Numbered from the stretch's first letter, positions 50,697-60,301 are shown. The stretch: 64,000 bases of DNA from Arthrobacter sp. U41 (GCF_001750145.1 NZ_CP015732.1:1116001-1180000), one strand, 5' to 3'. Numbers and translations are program-made. Notes: generated from the sequence alone by a model not told the origin.

Positions 50697-52049
50697 ATGA
50701 AACGCAGCCCAGAACGGTCCCCCGCGGCTTTGACAGCCGCCCTTTGTTTAGCGATAGTAATGCTGCTCAGCGGGAGCGGAGCGCCCCCCGGGCAGGCGCT
50801 TCCGGGGGGCGCCGGAAGCGCCGCGACGCCTTCAGAGGGAGCTGCGGCGGCCCGGAGCCTCCGCGCAGTGGATGGAGGCCCAGGTTTCTACGGCGGATTC
50901 GAGAACCCCCTGCCGGCAACACCGGGGTACTTCCCCCTTGGGGTGTGGCTGGAAAGCGTCCTGGAGCCGGACGATATCCGAAAGGACAAAGCCGTCGGGC
51001 TGAACACCTACGTGGACCTGACGGCGAACTCCAATACCGCCTTGCTGCAGCCCGCCGGTGTCCATGCCTTGACGAGCGGACCGTCTTCCTCGACCTCGGG
51101 CTATGTCCTCGCCGACGAACCGGACATGTGGGCGGGCCCAGGGTCGTCAGAATGGACCGGGAAGTGGCCCGGGCAGGGTGAAATCTGTAAGCCCGCAGGC
51201 GTGCCCTGCGGCTATACGGTGCAGCGGACGCTGTCGGCGCCGATTGCCGACGAAATCATGAAATATGCCAACTACGGCAAGGGTGTCAGCTTCTGGGAGA
51301 GCGATGAAGAAGCGTCCGTCTTCGTCAATGAGTTCCAGGACGTGGTTTCGGTCGACAACTACTGGTTTACGGATCTCAATATCTGCGGCCAGGGTGAAGG
51401 TGGCGGAAGCATGGGGCGGGAGCGGGACCTGACAGAGCAGGAATGCAGGCTGGCCGCCAACTATGGCTGGACGATTGACCGGGTCCGCTCCCTGATCCGG
51501 CCGGCCGGCAGCAAACCGGTGTGGGCGTTTGTGGAAGTCGGACACCCTTTCACCGAGGACCAAGCTCCCACGATTACCGGCCCGGAGATCCGTGCTGCCG
51601 TTTGGAGCAGTCTGATCCACGGAGCACGCGGGATCGTCTACTTTAATCACAGCTTCGGGGGCGACTGCCAGTCGCAGCACGTCCTGCGGGACGCCTGCGG
51701 AGACGAGGTCAGGCCTTGGGTCACCGCGGTCAACACGCAGATCACCGGCCTCGCCCCGGTCCTCAACGCGCCGTTCCTGGACGGCGCCCTGGCCCACGGC
51801 CCGGGCGTTGAGACGGCCGTAAAAGTGCACGGGGACGATCTCTACGTTTTCGCCGGCTCGGCGCAGGCGGATCCGCAGGACGCTGAGTTCACCCTGGCGT
51901 GCCTGCCGGGCGCGGCAGTGACCGCAACAGTCCTGGATGAGGACCGCACGGTGAGCATCGGTAACGGTGTCTTCAGGGACACGTTCGTGGACGGCAATGC
52001 GGTCCACCTCTACCGGATCGCCGGGGCCGCCGCCGCCTGCGTACCCTAG
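50697..52049 (+). CDS. Secreted glycosidase-like TIM-barrel protein
   Basis: 450 residues. A signal peptide (MKRSPERS, then ALTAALCLAIVMLLSGSGA) is followed by a low-complexity Gly/Ala stretch and a likely TIM barrel: YFPLGVWLESVLEPDD, VGLNTYVDLTA, YVLADEPDMW, VVSVDNYWFTD, PVWAFVEVGHPF and GARGIVYFNHSFGG. Acidic residues sit at strand ends as in retaining glycosidases. A short beta domain ends it. As the last gene of the glycan patch it may trim or degrade the surface polymer outside the cell. No family number can be given. Confidence 0.75.
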   Translation: MKRSPERSPAALTAALCLAIVMLLSGSGAPPGQALPGGAGSAATPSEGAAAARSLRAVDGGPGFYGGFENPLPATPGYFPLGVWLESVLEPDDIRKDKAVGLNTYVDLTANSNTALLQPAGVHALTSGPSSSTSGYVLADEPDMWAGPGSSEWTGKWPGQGEICKPAGVPCGYTVQRTLSAPIADEIMKYANYGKGVSFWESDEEASVFVNEFQDVVSVDNYWFTDLNICGQGEGGGSMGRERDLTEQECRLAANYGWTIDRVRSLIRPAGSKPVWAFVEVGHPFTEDQAPTITGPEIRAAVWSSLIHGARGIVYFNHSFGGDCQSQHVLRDACGDEVRPWVTAVNTQITGLAPVLNAPFLDGALAHGPGVETAVKVHGDDLYVFAGSAQADPQDAEFTLACLPGAAVTATVLDEDRTVSIGNGVFRDTFVDGNAVHLYRIAGAAAACVP

Positions 52050-52077
52050 CGCGTCCGCTGTTCCGCGCGCGGGGCGC

Positions 52078-53388
52078 TTACGCCGCCGTGCGGAAGAACC
52101 GCTGCGTCACCTTCGCGAGCCGGTAGGGGTCCTCGACGCCGCAAAGTTCACGGGCCGAGTGCATCGAGAGCAGGGGAACACCGACGTCGACCGTCCGGAT
52201 CCCGAGGCGGGTGGCGGTCAGCGGGCCGATCGTGGAGCCGCAGGGCATCACGTTGTTGGAGACGAACTCCTGGTAAGGGATGCCGGCGTCTGAGCACAGC
52301 CGCGCCCAGAGGGCCGCGCCGGTGGCATCGGTGGCATAGCGCTGGTTGGCGTTGATTTTCAGCAGCGGGCCGCCGTTCAGGGCCGGCCGGTTGGCCGGAT
52401 CGTGCCTCTCGGCGTAATTGGGGTGAACGGCGTGCCCGGCGTCGGCGGACACGCAGAACGAGGCCGCGAAAGCCTGCCGCCGCTGGCTCGCCGAGGCTCC
52501 GAGCCCGTCGGAAATCCGCACCAGCACGTCCTCGAGGATGGGTCCGCTCGCACCGGAGCGGGAGGCCGAGCCGATTTCCTCATGGTCGAACGCGGCCAGC
52601 ACGGCAATCGGCGACCCGGCCGGCAGCGGCGCGGCCGCGTGGTCGATCAGCGCGGTAAGCCCGGCATGGGTTGCCGACAGGTTGTCCAGCCGGCCGGAGG
52701 CGAAGAATTCACTCCTCGCCCCGAACACCGCCGGGGCCTGGGTGTCCGCGATGACGATGTCGTAGCCGCCGATCAGGGCCGCATCCACGTCCGCGCCGGC
52801 AACCCGGTCCGCCAGCAGACCCAGCAGGTCCTCCCCGGCCGGGTTGCCGAGCCCGTAGACCGGGTTCATGTGCTGCTGCTTGTCCAGGGCCAGTCCCTCG
52901 TTCACAGCGCGGTCCAGGTGGATGGCCAACTGCGGGAAACGCAGCAGCGGCCCGGTGGCGGTGAGATGCTGGGTGCCGTCCCGCATCACCAGCCGCCCGG
53001 CGAGCTGCAGTTCGCGGTCCAGCCAGGAGTTGAGCAGCGGGCCGCCATAGACCTCGACGCCGGCCTGCAGCCAGCCGAATTTGCCGCTCGTGGGTTTGGG
53101 CTTGAGCTTGAACGACGGCGAGTCGGTGTGGGCGCCCAGGATGTTGAAGCCGGTGGTGGAACCGGCCGTCTCGGGGGTGACCCAGGCGATGATCGCCCCG
53201 TCCCGGATCACGTAGAACTTCCCGGTGCCGGGGGCAGCCTCCCAGGCCTCCAACTCGTCGAGGGCGGTGAATCCTGCCTGATCCAGCCGGCTGGCGGCCT
53301 CATGAACGGCATGGAAGCTCGACGGCGACGCGGTGACGTACGCGCCGAGGTCCTGAATGTGGGCTGCGGCCGTGGACTCTGAAGGCAT
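52078..53388 (-). CDS. M18-family aminopeptidase (aspartyl aminopeptidase type)
   Basis: 436 residues. The metal-binding landmarks of M18 are present: ILGAHTDSPSFKLKP with the first His-Asp, AAFDHEEIGSASRSGASGP with the catalytic Glu pair, and NVMPCGSTIGPLTA plus LLSMHSARELCG near the C-terminus. The enzyme removes N-terminal Asp/Glu from peptides using two zinc ions in a large cytosolic complex. The gene converges on the secreted glycosidase-like gene (28 bp apart). The start MPSESTAAAHIQDLG is typical. Confidence 0.92.
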   Translation of the reverse strand: MPSESTAAAHIQDLGAYVTASPSSFHAVHEAASRLDQAGFTALDELEAWEAAPGTGKFYVIRDGAIIAWVTPETAGSTTGFNILGAHTDSPSFKLKPKPTSGKFGWLQAGVEVYGGPLLNSWLDRELQLAGRLVMRDGTQHLTATGPLLRFPQLAIHLDRAVNEGLALDKQQHMNPVYGLGNPAGEDLLGLLADRVAGADVDAALIGGYDIVIADTQAPAVFGARSEFFASGRLDNLSATHAGLTALIDHAAAPLPAGSPIAVLAAFDHEEIGSASRSGASGPILEDVLVRISDGLGASASQRRQAFAASFCVSADAGHAVHPNYAERHDPANRPALNGGPLLKINANQRYATDATGAALWARLCSDAGIPYQEFVSNNVMPCGSTIGPLTATRLGIRTVDVGVPLLSMHSARELCGVEDPYRLAKVTQRFFRTAA

Positions 53389-53427
53389 GGCTCCGAGTCT
53401 AGCGCCGTGGCGTCGGGCCGGAGGCTC

Positions 53428-54334
53428 CTACACGGTGACGTTGAGTCCGGCCGTGTACCCGCCGGACGCTGTGCCGGTCATGGTGGCCAACTGGTAGATA
53501 CCGCCGTCGTGCCGAAAACGTTGTCCGAGTTCAGCGTGGTCCGCGGGAAGTTCCGGGCGCTGGATTCGTAGCCTGCCGAGGCGTAGACCTCCTTGCACGC
53601 GGCGTCGGTGAGCGCGATCTGGGACACGGCGAGGACCTGCCCGGCCGCCGTCGCGTTGTTCATCGACTCAAACACCTCGAAGTGGATGTGTGGCCAGCGG
53701 CCGCTGTACGCGCCGGGGAAGATGGTCTCGAAGGTGACCTGGCCGTTGACGTCGGCCGCCTGGACGCCGCGGAGGTAGTTCTCGTTCTTCAGGCCCGCGT
53801 CGTACATGGAGTATTTGCCGTCCTGGTCACAGTGCCAGGCGTAGACAGCGGCCCGGCCAGGGGCGCACAGCCATTGGCGTTGTCGAGCAGGGTCAGCATG
53901 ACGGTCAGCGGCACGCCGTCGTCCCTGGTGCCGGAGCTCCCGAAACTGGAGGTGATGTCCTGCCGGACCACTCCCGAGGCGGACAGGACATTCGGGCCGT
54001 TGGAGCCGTCGCCGGGGTACGGTCCGGCGGTTTCCCGGGGTATTTCGACGCCGCACTCGGCAATCGCGCGCGTCAGGGTGGGTGACGCGGAGGGTGTGGC
54101 GGCGGCGGCCGCAGCTCCGGTGGTTGCCGGCGTCGACCCTGTCGCTGCGGCCGTGGCGGACGCCGCACCTGCGGAGGAGCCGCCCGGAGTACAGGCTGCC
54201 AGGGCCGCAGCCGTGCCGGCGCCGAGGAACATGCCCAGCGATCGGCGGCTCATCAGGGTGGAGAGGTCGAATTCCAGGCCGCGGTCGTGGTTGGGATGCG
54301 GCCCGTGTGGTGGCTGCGGAGAAGTGGTGGTCAT
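53428..54334 (-). pseudogene. Frameshifted Tat-lipoprotein intradiol ring-cleavage dioxygenase
   Basis: The N-terminus has a Tat-lipoprotein signal: SRRSLGMFLGAGTAAALAAC with twin Arg and a lipobox Cys, then a Ser/Ala/Thr linker. The intradiol core starts ETAGPYPGDGSNG. Near 53860 the frame breaks after NANGCAPLAG and continues one base over as AAVYAWHCDQDGKYSMY and RWPHIHFEVFES (paired His ligands). A second break near 53510 moves to DGGIYQLATMTGTASGGY and the stop at 53428. Both breaks fit single-base deletions in GC-rich runs, so either a recent pseudogene or sequence errors. Confidence 0.8.
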
Positions 54335-54592
54335 GCGTCCATGGACCCCCGGGGTGCTATGCCCTGACTAGGCCCTTCCTGTGCGGCCGCTGTGGTTTGG
54401 GCCGCCGCAGCCCGGGCGCTGGCCGGCCGCGGGACATGCCCTCCGCACGCGCCCGGGGCTGGACATGTCCCGCCGACCCCGCGGGACATGCCCTTCGCTG
54501 CTGGCGGCGGGTGGACATGGTGCCAATACGTCCAGCGCTCCGCCGCAGGACTGGGCATGTCCCGTGGTGCAGACGAACGTTCCCTCCGGCGG
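54335..54592. repeat. 258-bp gap with five GGGACATGCCC-type palindromic elements
   Basis: GGGACATGCCC at 54431-54441, GGACATGTCCC at 54461-54471, GGGACATGCCC at 54483-54493, a half copy GGACATGG at 54513-54520, and GGGCATGTCCC (exact reverse complement) at 54553-54563. Spacing is 30, 22, 30 and 40 bp. No coding frame is supported. It may be a cluster of protein-binding sites or a mobile small repeat. Confidence 0.7.
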
Positions 54593-56065
54593 CTAGGACG
54601 CCGGTCCGGCACCCACCGTGGCGTCCTCCGCCGGCATGGCGGTCCTTGCCCTGGTCGCGGAGGCGGGCTCGGTCGGGCCGGCCGTGGTGTCGTGGTCGCC
54701 GGCGGCGGGGGTCTTTCCGCCGTTCTTGCGGTAGCGCCAGACGCCGATACCGACCACGACGGCGGCGAGGGCCAGGGAGAGCAGCAGCGATTCCCGGGTG
54801 GAATCAAGGACAACCATGCCGACCAGCAGCGCCACGATGCTGACGATGGCCACCCAGGTCAGGTAGGGGAAAAGCCACATTTTGAGCTGGAGGTCCTTGG
54901 CGGCCGCGCCCATCCGCCGGCGAAGGATCAGCTGCGAGCCGGCGATCACGAGCCAGACGAACAGGGCGATGGCCCCTGAGGTGTTGACCAGGAACAGGAA
55001 CACGGTGTCGGGGGCGATGTAGTTCAGGCCGACGGTGATGAATCCGACCACGGTGGAGGCCAGGACGGCGGCGGCCGGAACGCCGCGCTTGGAGATCCGC
55101 ATCCAGGACTGCGGCGCGTCGCCGCGGCGGGAGAGCGAGAACAGCATCCGGCTCGCGGTGTACAGGCCGGAGTTGAGGCAGGACAGCACGGAGGTCAGCA
55201 CAACGATGTCCATGATTGTGCCGGCGCCGGGGATGCCGTACAGCTCGATCACGGCTACATACGGGCTCTTGGCCACGGAGGCGGAGTTCCAGGGCAGGAG
55301 GGTGACCACGATCGCGATGGAGCCGATGTAGAAGACGAGGATGCGCCAGACGGTGGACTTCACGGCCTTCTTGACCGCATCGACGGGGTTTTCGGATTCC
55401 CCCGCGGCGATGGTGGCGATTTCAGCACCAAAAAAGGAGAAAACGACCACGAGAATGCCTGCCAGCACGGCGCCCGGTCCGTTGGGCATAAAGCCGCCGT
55501 TTTCCAGCAGGTTGCTGACTCCGGGGGCCGGCACGCCCGGGATGAAGCCCAGGATTGCCGCGACCCCGAAAAGCAGGAACAGCGCGATCGCCGCGACCTT
55601 GATGGAGGCAAACCAGAACTCGAACTCGCCGAAGGACTTCACCGAGCCCAGGTTGGTCAGGGTCAGCAGCACCATCAGCACAAGGGCCCAGACCCACTGG
55701 TCGATCCCGGGCACCCAGCGGTGCATGATAGCCGCGCCCGCCGTGGCCTCGATGCCCAGCACGATGATCCAGAACCAGGCGTACAACCAGCCGATGCTGA
55801 ACCCGGCCCAGCGGCCCAGGGCCTTGTCCGCGTAGGTGGAGAAGGAACCGGTTTCCGGGTTGGCCGCGGCCATCTCGCCCAGCATCCGCATGACCAGGAT
55901 GACGACGAGTCCAGCCGCCGTGTAGGCGACGAGGATGCCGGGGCCCGCCTGCTGGATCGCCGCGCCGGAGCCGACAAACAGGCCGGCGCCGATCACGCCG
56001 GCGATGGCGATCATGGAAAGATGCCTGGGTTTCAGGGATTTGGAGAGTTGCTGGTCAGCCTGCAT
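54593..56065 (-). CDS. Amino-acid permease (APC superfamily, AAT/GABA-permease type)
   Basis: 490 residues from the ATG at 56065, with GAAGGA in front; the frame is open further up without a start signal. Twelve helices; the first carries the substrate-site glycines in IAIAGVIGAGLFVGSGAAI. The segment FEFWFASIKVAAIALFLLFG and NLLENGGFMPNGPGAVLAGI are typical of the GabP/AnsP/ProY group. It takes up amino acids by proton symport at the membrane. The C-terminal 40 residues are Thr/Ala-rich and charged. Substrate is undetermined. Confidence 0.9.
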   Translation of the reverse strand: MQADQQLSKSLKPRHLSMIAIAGVIGAGLFVGSGAAIQQAGPGILVAYTAAGLVVILVMRMLGEMAAANPETGSFSTYADKALGRWAGFSIGWLYAWFWIIVLGIEATAGAAIMHRWVPGIDQWVWALVLMVLLTLTNLGSVKSFGEFEFWFASIKVAAIALFLLFGVAAILGFIPGVPAPGVSNLLENGGFMPNGPGAVLAGILVVVFSFFGAEIATIAAGESENPVDAVKKAVKSTVWRILVFYIGSIAIVVTLLPWNSASVAKSPYVAVIELYGIPGAGTIMDIVVLTSVLSCLNSGLYTASRMLFSLSRRGDAPQSWMRISKRGVPAAAVLASTVVGFITVGLNYIAPDTVFLFLVNTSGAIALFVWLVIAGSQLILRRRMGAAAKDLQLKMWLFPYLTWVAIVSIVALLVGMVVLDSTRESLLLSLALAAVVVGIGVWRYRKNGGKTPAAGDHDTTAGPTEPASATRARTAMPAEDATVGAGPAS

Positions 56066-56323
56066 GAAGCGCCGTCCTTCGGGGATTGTGCGGGTCCGCG
56101 GTGGATCGTGAAAGTTGTGTGCCGGACCACATTGACGTTTCACCCTAGGCCGGGAGGGGAGTCTGACGGTCTGTGCAATCCCACAAATGACGGCCGGTAA
56201 ATCCGGGCACAGCTCCAGGAGGTGCGCGCTGGAGGCAAGGAAAGTTGCCCCACGGGCAATTCTGAAATGTGCCGGAAACCACTGGCCCCGGCCCCCGGCC
56301 CGCACGGCCGGCCCCCACCCGGC

Positions 56324-57064
56324 TCAGTAGTCGGGGTTGCTCGGCACCACCAGGCCGGTTTCGTAGGCGTAGACGACCGCCTGGACCCGGTCCCGCAGGT
56401 GCAGTTTTCCGAGGATCCGGCGCACGTGCGTTTTGACGGTGGCCTCGGAGAGGAAGTACCGGTGCGCAATCTCGGCGTTGGACAGCCCCTCTGCCAGTGC
56501 CCCCAGCATCTCGTTTTCCCGCGGGGTAAGGTCTTCCAGCAGCGGGTCCTTGGGCGGCCGGAGCCCGGCAGGCGATCCCTGCCCGGAGGCACCGGGCGTG
56601 CCCGCGGTCCCGCCGGCGCCCGACCCGCTGCCCTGGACATAGGTTTCCAGCAGCCGCCGGGTGATGCGCGGCGCCACCACCGCGTCCCCGCCGGCCACCA
56701 CCCGGACGGCGCTGATCAGTTCGGCGGGCGCCACGTCTTTAAGCAGGAAGGCCGAGGCCCCGGCCCGGAGCCCGGCGAAGGCGTATTCGTCGACGTCGAA
56801 AGTGGTCAGGATGATGATCTTCGCGTGCGCGCCGGACGCGGTGATCGCCCGCGTGGCCTCGATCCCGTCCAGCACCGGCATCCGCACGTCCATCAGCACG
56901 ACATCGGGCGCGAGATCCCGGACCTGGCCCACCGCCTCGGCGCCGTCGGACGCCTCGCCGACAATGCTCAGATCGTCCTCGCCCTCCAGGATCAGGCGGA
57001 AGCCCATCCTCAGGAGCGGCTGGTCATCCGCCAGCAGGATGCGGATCGGTCCGGTCCCGCTCAT
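56324..57064 (-). CDS. NarL/LuxR-family response regulator
   Basis: 246 residues from the ATG at 57064 (GAGGGG before it). The receiver has RILLADDQPLLRMGFRLIL and the phospho-acceptor in VVLMDVRMPVLDG. The LuxR helix-turn-helix is LTPRENEMLGALAEGLSNAE, then ATVKTHVRRILGKLHLRDRV. Between them is an unusual Gly/Ser/Pro-rich linker of about 25 residues (GSGSGAGGTAGTPG). It is 38 bp after the sensor kinase stop and should be phosphorylated by it. The likely target is the operon's own promoter. Confidence 0.92.
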   Translation of the reverse strand: MSGTGPIRILLADDQPLLRMGFRLILEGEDDLSIVGEASDGAEAVGQVRDLAPDVVLMDVRMPVLDGIEATRAITASGAHAKIIILTTFDVDEYAFAGLRAGASAFLLKDVAPAELISAVRVVAGGDAVVAPRITRRLLETYVQGSGSGAGGTAGTPGASGQGSPAGLRPPKDPLLEDLTPRENEMLGALAEGLSNAEIAHRYFLSEATVKTHVRRILGKLHLRDRVQAVVYAYETGLVVPSNPDY

Positions 57065-57102
57065 CGGTTCCCCCTCACTCATCTGCCCTCACCCATGTGC
57101 CC

Positions 57103-58425
57103 TCACTTGGCGTTGTCGCCGTTCCAGTGCAGGACGGCGTGCACGCGCCAGCCGTGATCGGTGCTGCGTCCTGCCGTCACGGTGCCCGCGTAGATGCGGG
57201 CCCGCTCCAGCATTCCGGCGAGGCCCTGGCCGCTGCCCACGGACCCGGGGTAAACCCGCGCCCCCGGGGCCGCGGCCGAGCCGTCGGAGCCGACGGAGCC
57301 TTTTCCATCGTCGACGACGTCAATGGTGACCGTGGATCCGTCCCGGACAACCGCCACGTCCACCCGGCCCAGGGAACGGCCGTAGCGCAACACGTTCGTG
57401 AGTGACTCCTGCACGATCCGGTAGACGGTCAGCTGGAACGCGGCATCGTCGGGCAGCGACGGTCCGGTGTGCGTGTAGTGCAGCGGGAGCCCTGCGGTGC
57501 GGAAGCCCTCCAGCAGTTTGCTCAGGTTGTCCCCCGCCACCACGGGTCCGCGCGGTTCCTGCCCGGGGGCCGAATCGTCGCGCAGCACACCGAGGACGCG
57601 CCGCATGTCGGCCAGTGCGGTGCGGCCGGTGCGGGAGAGCTCACCGAGTGCCTCCGAAGCCCGCGCCGGGTCCTTTTTGACCACGACGGCGGCCCCGTCC
57701 GAAAGGCTGATCATCACCGTGAGCGAGTGCGCCACGACGTCGTGCATTTCGCGGGCGATGCGGTTGCGTTCCGTGACCGACCCGAGCCGCGTGGCCCTTG
57801 AGGCCCAGGCGGCAACCTCGTGCTCGTGCTCGCGCCGCTGCCGGACCGAGACGCCAACCCCGGTGGCGATCACGTTGGAGAGCGTAATGCTGACCCCGGC
57901 GGCGATGCTGCTGATCAGCTGGAAGTTCTCGGGTGTGTTCACGCCCATGTCCGGCAGACGGCCATCCAGCGGACCGACGGCCAGCAGGGCGTACAGGAAC
58001 ACCAGCGGCGCCGTGGCCGCAACCAGGGACACCAGGGCGAAACGCCGGCCGCGCGCCACCGCCACCGAGTAGAGCGCAAACCACAGCCCGGCGGCGACGT
58101 TGGAGCCCCACGGGTGCAGCAGGGTCAGGCCCGCTTCCAGCACCGCCACCACCACAATCACCGGGACCGGATGGCTCCGCCGGAACAACAGCGACGCTGC
58201 GGCCGCTGCGAGCAGCACGGGCGCTGCCCAGACGCCGTCGAGCACGGACTCCACCGCGGTGGGGCTGACCAACAGCAGGTAGCAGGCAACGACCACGGCG
58301 TCCATGGCCCGCGGATGCTGGAACAGGTAGCGCCGGATCCGGCCGCGGCGGCGGGCGGTGAGTTCAGCGAGGGACGCGTCAGCCTGGGCGGCCGGCGCGT
58401 CCTTCACCGCAACTGCATCGATCAT
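57103..58425 (-). CDS. Sensor histidine kinase (HisKA_3 type)
   Basis: 440 residues. Several membrane helices (residues 40-200) are followed by a dimerisation domain with the phospho-accepting His in RIAREMHDVVAHSLTVMISL and an ATPase domain with YRIVQESLTNVLRYGR (N box) and VDDGKGS plus GLAGMLERA (G boxes). There is no extracytoplasmic sensing domain, only short loops, as in intramembrane-sensing kinases that work with ABC exporters. It lies between the ABC permease gene and its response regulator. The signal is presumably linked to the exporter or to membrane stress. Confidence 0.92.
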   Translation of the reverse strand: MIDAVAVKDAPAAQADASLAELTARRRGRIRRYLFQHPRAMDAVVVACYLLLVSPTAVESVLDGVWAAPVLLAAAAASLLFRRSHPVPVIVVVAVLEAGLTLLHPWGSNVAAGLWFALYSVAVARGRRFALVSLVAATAPLVFLYALLAVGPLDGRLPDMGVNTPENFQLISSIAAGVSITLSNVIATGVGVSVRQRREHEHEVAAWASRATRLGSVTERNRIAREMHDVVAHSLTVMISLSDGAAVVVKKDPARASEALGELSRTGRTALADMRRVLGVLRDDSAPGQEPRGPVVAGDNLSKLLEGFRTAGLPLHYTHTGPSLPDDAAFQLTVYRIVQESLTNVLRYGRSLGRVDVAVVRDGSTVTIDVVDDGKGSVGSDGSAAAPGARVYPGSVGSGQGLAGMLERARIYAGTVTAGRSTDHGWRVHAVLHWNGDNAK

Positions 58426-58453
58426 GCTCTGAGCCTAGACGGTGGCCGGGGCC

Positions 58454-59353
58454 CTAAACGTCACGCTTTTTCAGCAGCACGGCGGCCAGGACCACCGGGA
58501 TGACAACCCAGGCGCCCAGCACCAGGGCGGCCTGCCAGGCTTCCAGCGTGTCCGGGACATGCTGGACGGCGGTCAGCGGCTCGACCGTGTTTCCGGGCAG
58601 GTACTTGCGGGCCTCGACGAAGAAATCGCCCGGGATCAGCTGGAAGGCGATCGGTGCCACGAAGAACAGCCCGACCAGGCTCATGATGCCGCCGGCGGAG
58701 TTGCGGATCAGCGAGCCCAGGGCCATGCCGATGGCGGCGACGGCCGCGACGTAGAGGCTGTTGACGAGCAGCATCTTCACCGACTGCGAACTGGCGAGGT
58801 CCAGCTTGAGGTCGTAATTGTCCAGGATCGGCAGCGACACCAGGCCGGCCAGGAACACGGAGGCCGCCGTGAGGACGAAGGCAGTCACCATGACGACCAG
58901 CAGTTTGGCGGCGAAGGCCGGGATCCGCTTCGGGACGGCCGCGAAGGTGGAGCGGGCCATGCCTGTGGTGAACTCGGAACTCATCAGCAGCACACCCAGG
59001 GAGCCCAGGATCAGCTGGGCGAAGGCGATGCCGGAGGTGGGGACGCCAACGGCAAGGTCCCCGCCTTGGGCGGCGAAGGCAGCGGGCGCCTGCGGGTCGG
59101 TGGCCGCCGCCTCGGCGAACTGTCCCGTTCCCCAGGCGGAGAGGGCGCCGAAGCCCACGACCACCAGGACGGTGCAGCCGAGCAGGATCAGGGTGGACAG
59201 GAGGGTGCGGAACTTGATGAATTCGGAGTTCAGCACCCGCAGGAAGCTGGGGCCCGGGCCGGTGCTGGTGCCGGACGTTCTGCCGGCAGGGGCGTCTCCG
59301 GCGGCGGCGTGCGCGCCGCCGCGGCGGGAGGGGTCAAGGGTGGTGGAGCTCAT
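58454..59353 (-). CDS. ABC transporter permease
   Basis: 299 residues with about six membrane helices. After a Pro/Gly/Thr-rich N-terminus (residues 1-33) come VLNSEFIKFRTLLSTLILLG, the SSEFTTGMARSTFAAVPKR loop that matches ABC-2 permeases, and a final helix AALVLGAWVVIPVVLAAVLL. ABC-2 permeases of this kind work with DrrA/NatA-like ATPases to expel drugs, peptides or lipids. It is three bases from the ATPase gene, its obvious partner. Confidence 0.9.
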   Translation of the reverse strand: MSSTTLDPSRRGGAHAAAGDAPAGRTSGTSTGPGPSFLRVLNSEFIKFRTLLSTLILLGCTVLVVVGFGALSAWGTGQFAEAAATDPQAPAAFAAQGGDLAVGVPTSGIAFAQLILGSLGVLLMSSEFTTGMARSTFAAVPKRIPAFAAKLLVVMVTAFVLTAASVFLAGLVSLPILDNYDLKLDLASSQSVKMLLVNSLYVAAVAAIGMALGSLIRNSAGGIMSLVGLFFVAPIAFQLIPGDFFVEARKYLPGNTVEPLTAVQHVPDTLEAWQAALVLGAWVVIPVVLAAVLLKKRDV

Positions 59354-59356
59354 GGC

Positions 59357-60301
59357 TTAGTTGCCTCCGGACTGGACGGGAGCGGCAGCACCCGTGGTGA
59401 TCAGCGAGTGGTATTCGACCTCATCCTTGGTCAGTTCCATGTAGGCCTCCTCGAGGCTGGCCTGAAGCGGCGTGAGTTCGTAGATCATGACGTGGCTGTC
59501 GAGGGCTGCGCGGGCGATCTGGCGCGGATCCAGGCCCGTGACTTCGAGGAGTTCGTTGTCCTGCAGCTCCATGGACACGCCGGCGCCGGCGAGCAGGTGC
59601 ATCAGCTGGTCCGGCTGGTCGGTGCGGACGCGGGTGCGGATCCGTCCCTTGCCGTTGATGATGTCCTGGATCGGCGCATCGGCGATGATCCTGCCGCGGC
59701 CGATCACGATCAGGTGGTCCGCGGTCACGGCCATCTCGCTCATCAGGTGGCTGGAGAGAAACACCGTCCGTCCCTCGGAGGCCAGATGCTTGACGAGATT
59801 GCGGACCCAGACGACGCCCTCCGGGTCCAGACCGTTGACCGGCTCGTCCAGGATGACGGTCTGCGGATCGCCGAGCAGCGCCGCGGCGATTCCCAGCCGC
59901 TGGCCCATGCCGAGCGAGAAGCCGCCGACCTTCTTCTTGGCCACATCGGCCAGGCCCGTCATTTCGATGACTTCGTGCACGCGTTTCTTGGGGATGCTGT
60001 GCGTGGCGGCCATCGCCAGGAGGTGGTTGTAGGCCGAGCGGCTGGTGTGGACGGCCTTGGCGTCGAGCAGCGCGCCGACATCGCGCAGCGGCGCGGAGTG
60101 CCGGGCGAACGGTGTGCCGTTGACGGTGACGGTGCCCGACGTCGGCCGGTCCAGCCCCATGATCATGCGCATGGTCGTGGATTTGCCGGCTCCGTTCGGG
60201 CCCAGGAAGCCGGTGACCCGGCCGGCTTCGACGGTGAAGTTGACTCCGGCGACGGCGGTCTTGTCGCCGTAAACCTTGGTCAGGCCTCGTGCTTCGATCA
60301 T
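59357..60301 (-). CDS. ABC transporter ATP-binding protein (DrrA/NatA type)
   Basis: 314 residues. Walker A is GPNGAGKSTTMRMIMGL, the signature is SLGMGQRLGIAAALL (a degenerate LSGGQ), and Walker B is TVILDEPVNGLDPEG. The C-terminal 80 residues are the regulatory tail of drug-exporter ATPases. It is the first gene of the four-gene operon ABC-permease-kinase-regulator. An inverted repeat (60330-60345) and three phased hexamers (60378-60405) lie in its promoter region. Confidence 0.93.
   Translation of the reverse strand: MIEARGLTKVYGDKTAVAGVNFTVEAGRVTGFLGPNGAGKSTTMRMIMGLDRPTSGTVTVNGTPFARHSAPLRDVGALLDAKAVHTSRSAYNHLLAMAATHSIPKKRVHEVIEMTGLADVAKKKVGGFSLGMGQRLGIAAALLGDPQTVILDEPVNGLDPEGVVWVRNLVKHLASEGRTVFLSSHLMSEMAVTADHLIVIGRGRIIADAPIQDIINGKGRIRTRVRTDQPDQLMHLLAGAGVSMELQDNELLEVTGLDPRQIARAALDSHVMIYELTPLQASLEEAYMELTKDEVEYHSLITTGAAAPVQSGGN

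Noticed and set aside
54431..54563. The GGGACATGCCC repeats as a CRISPR array
   Set aside because: Units are only 11 bp, spacing is irregular, orientation is mixed and no cas gene is present.
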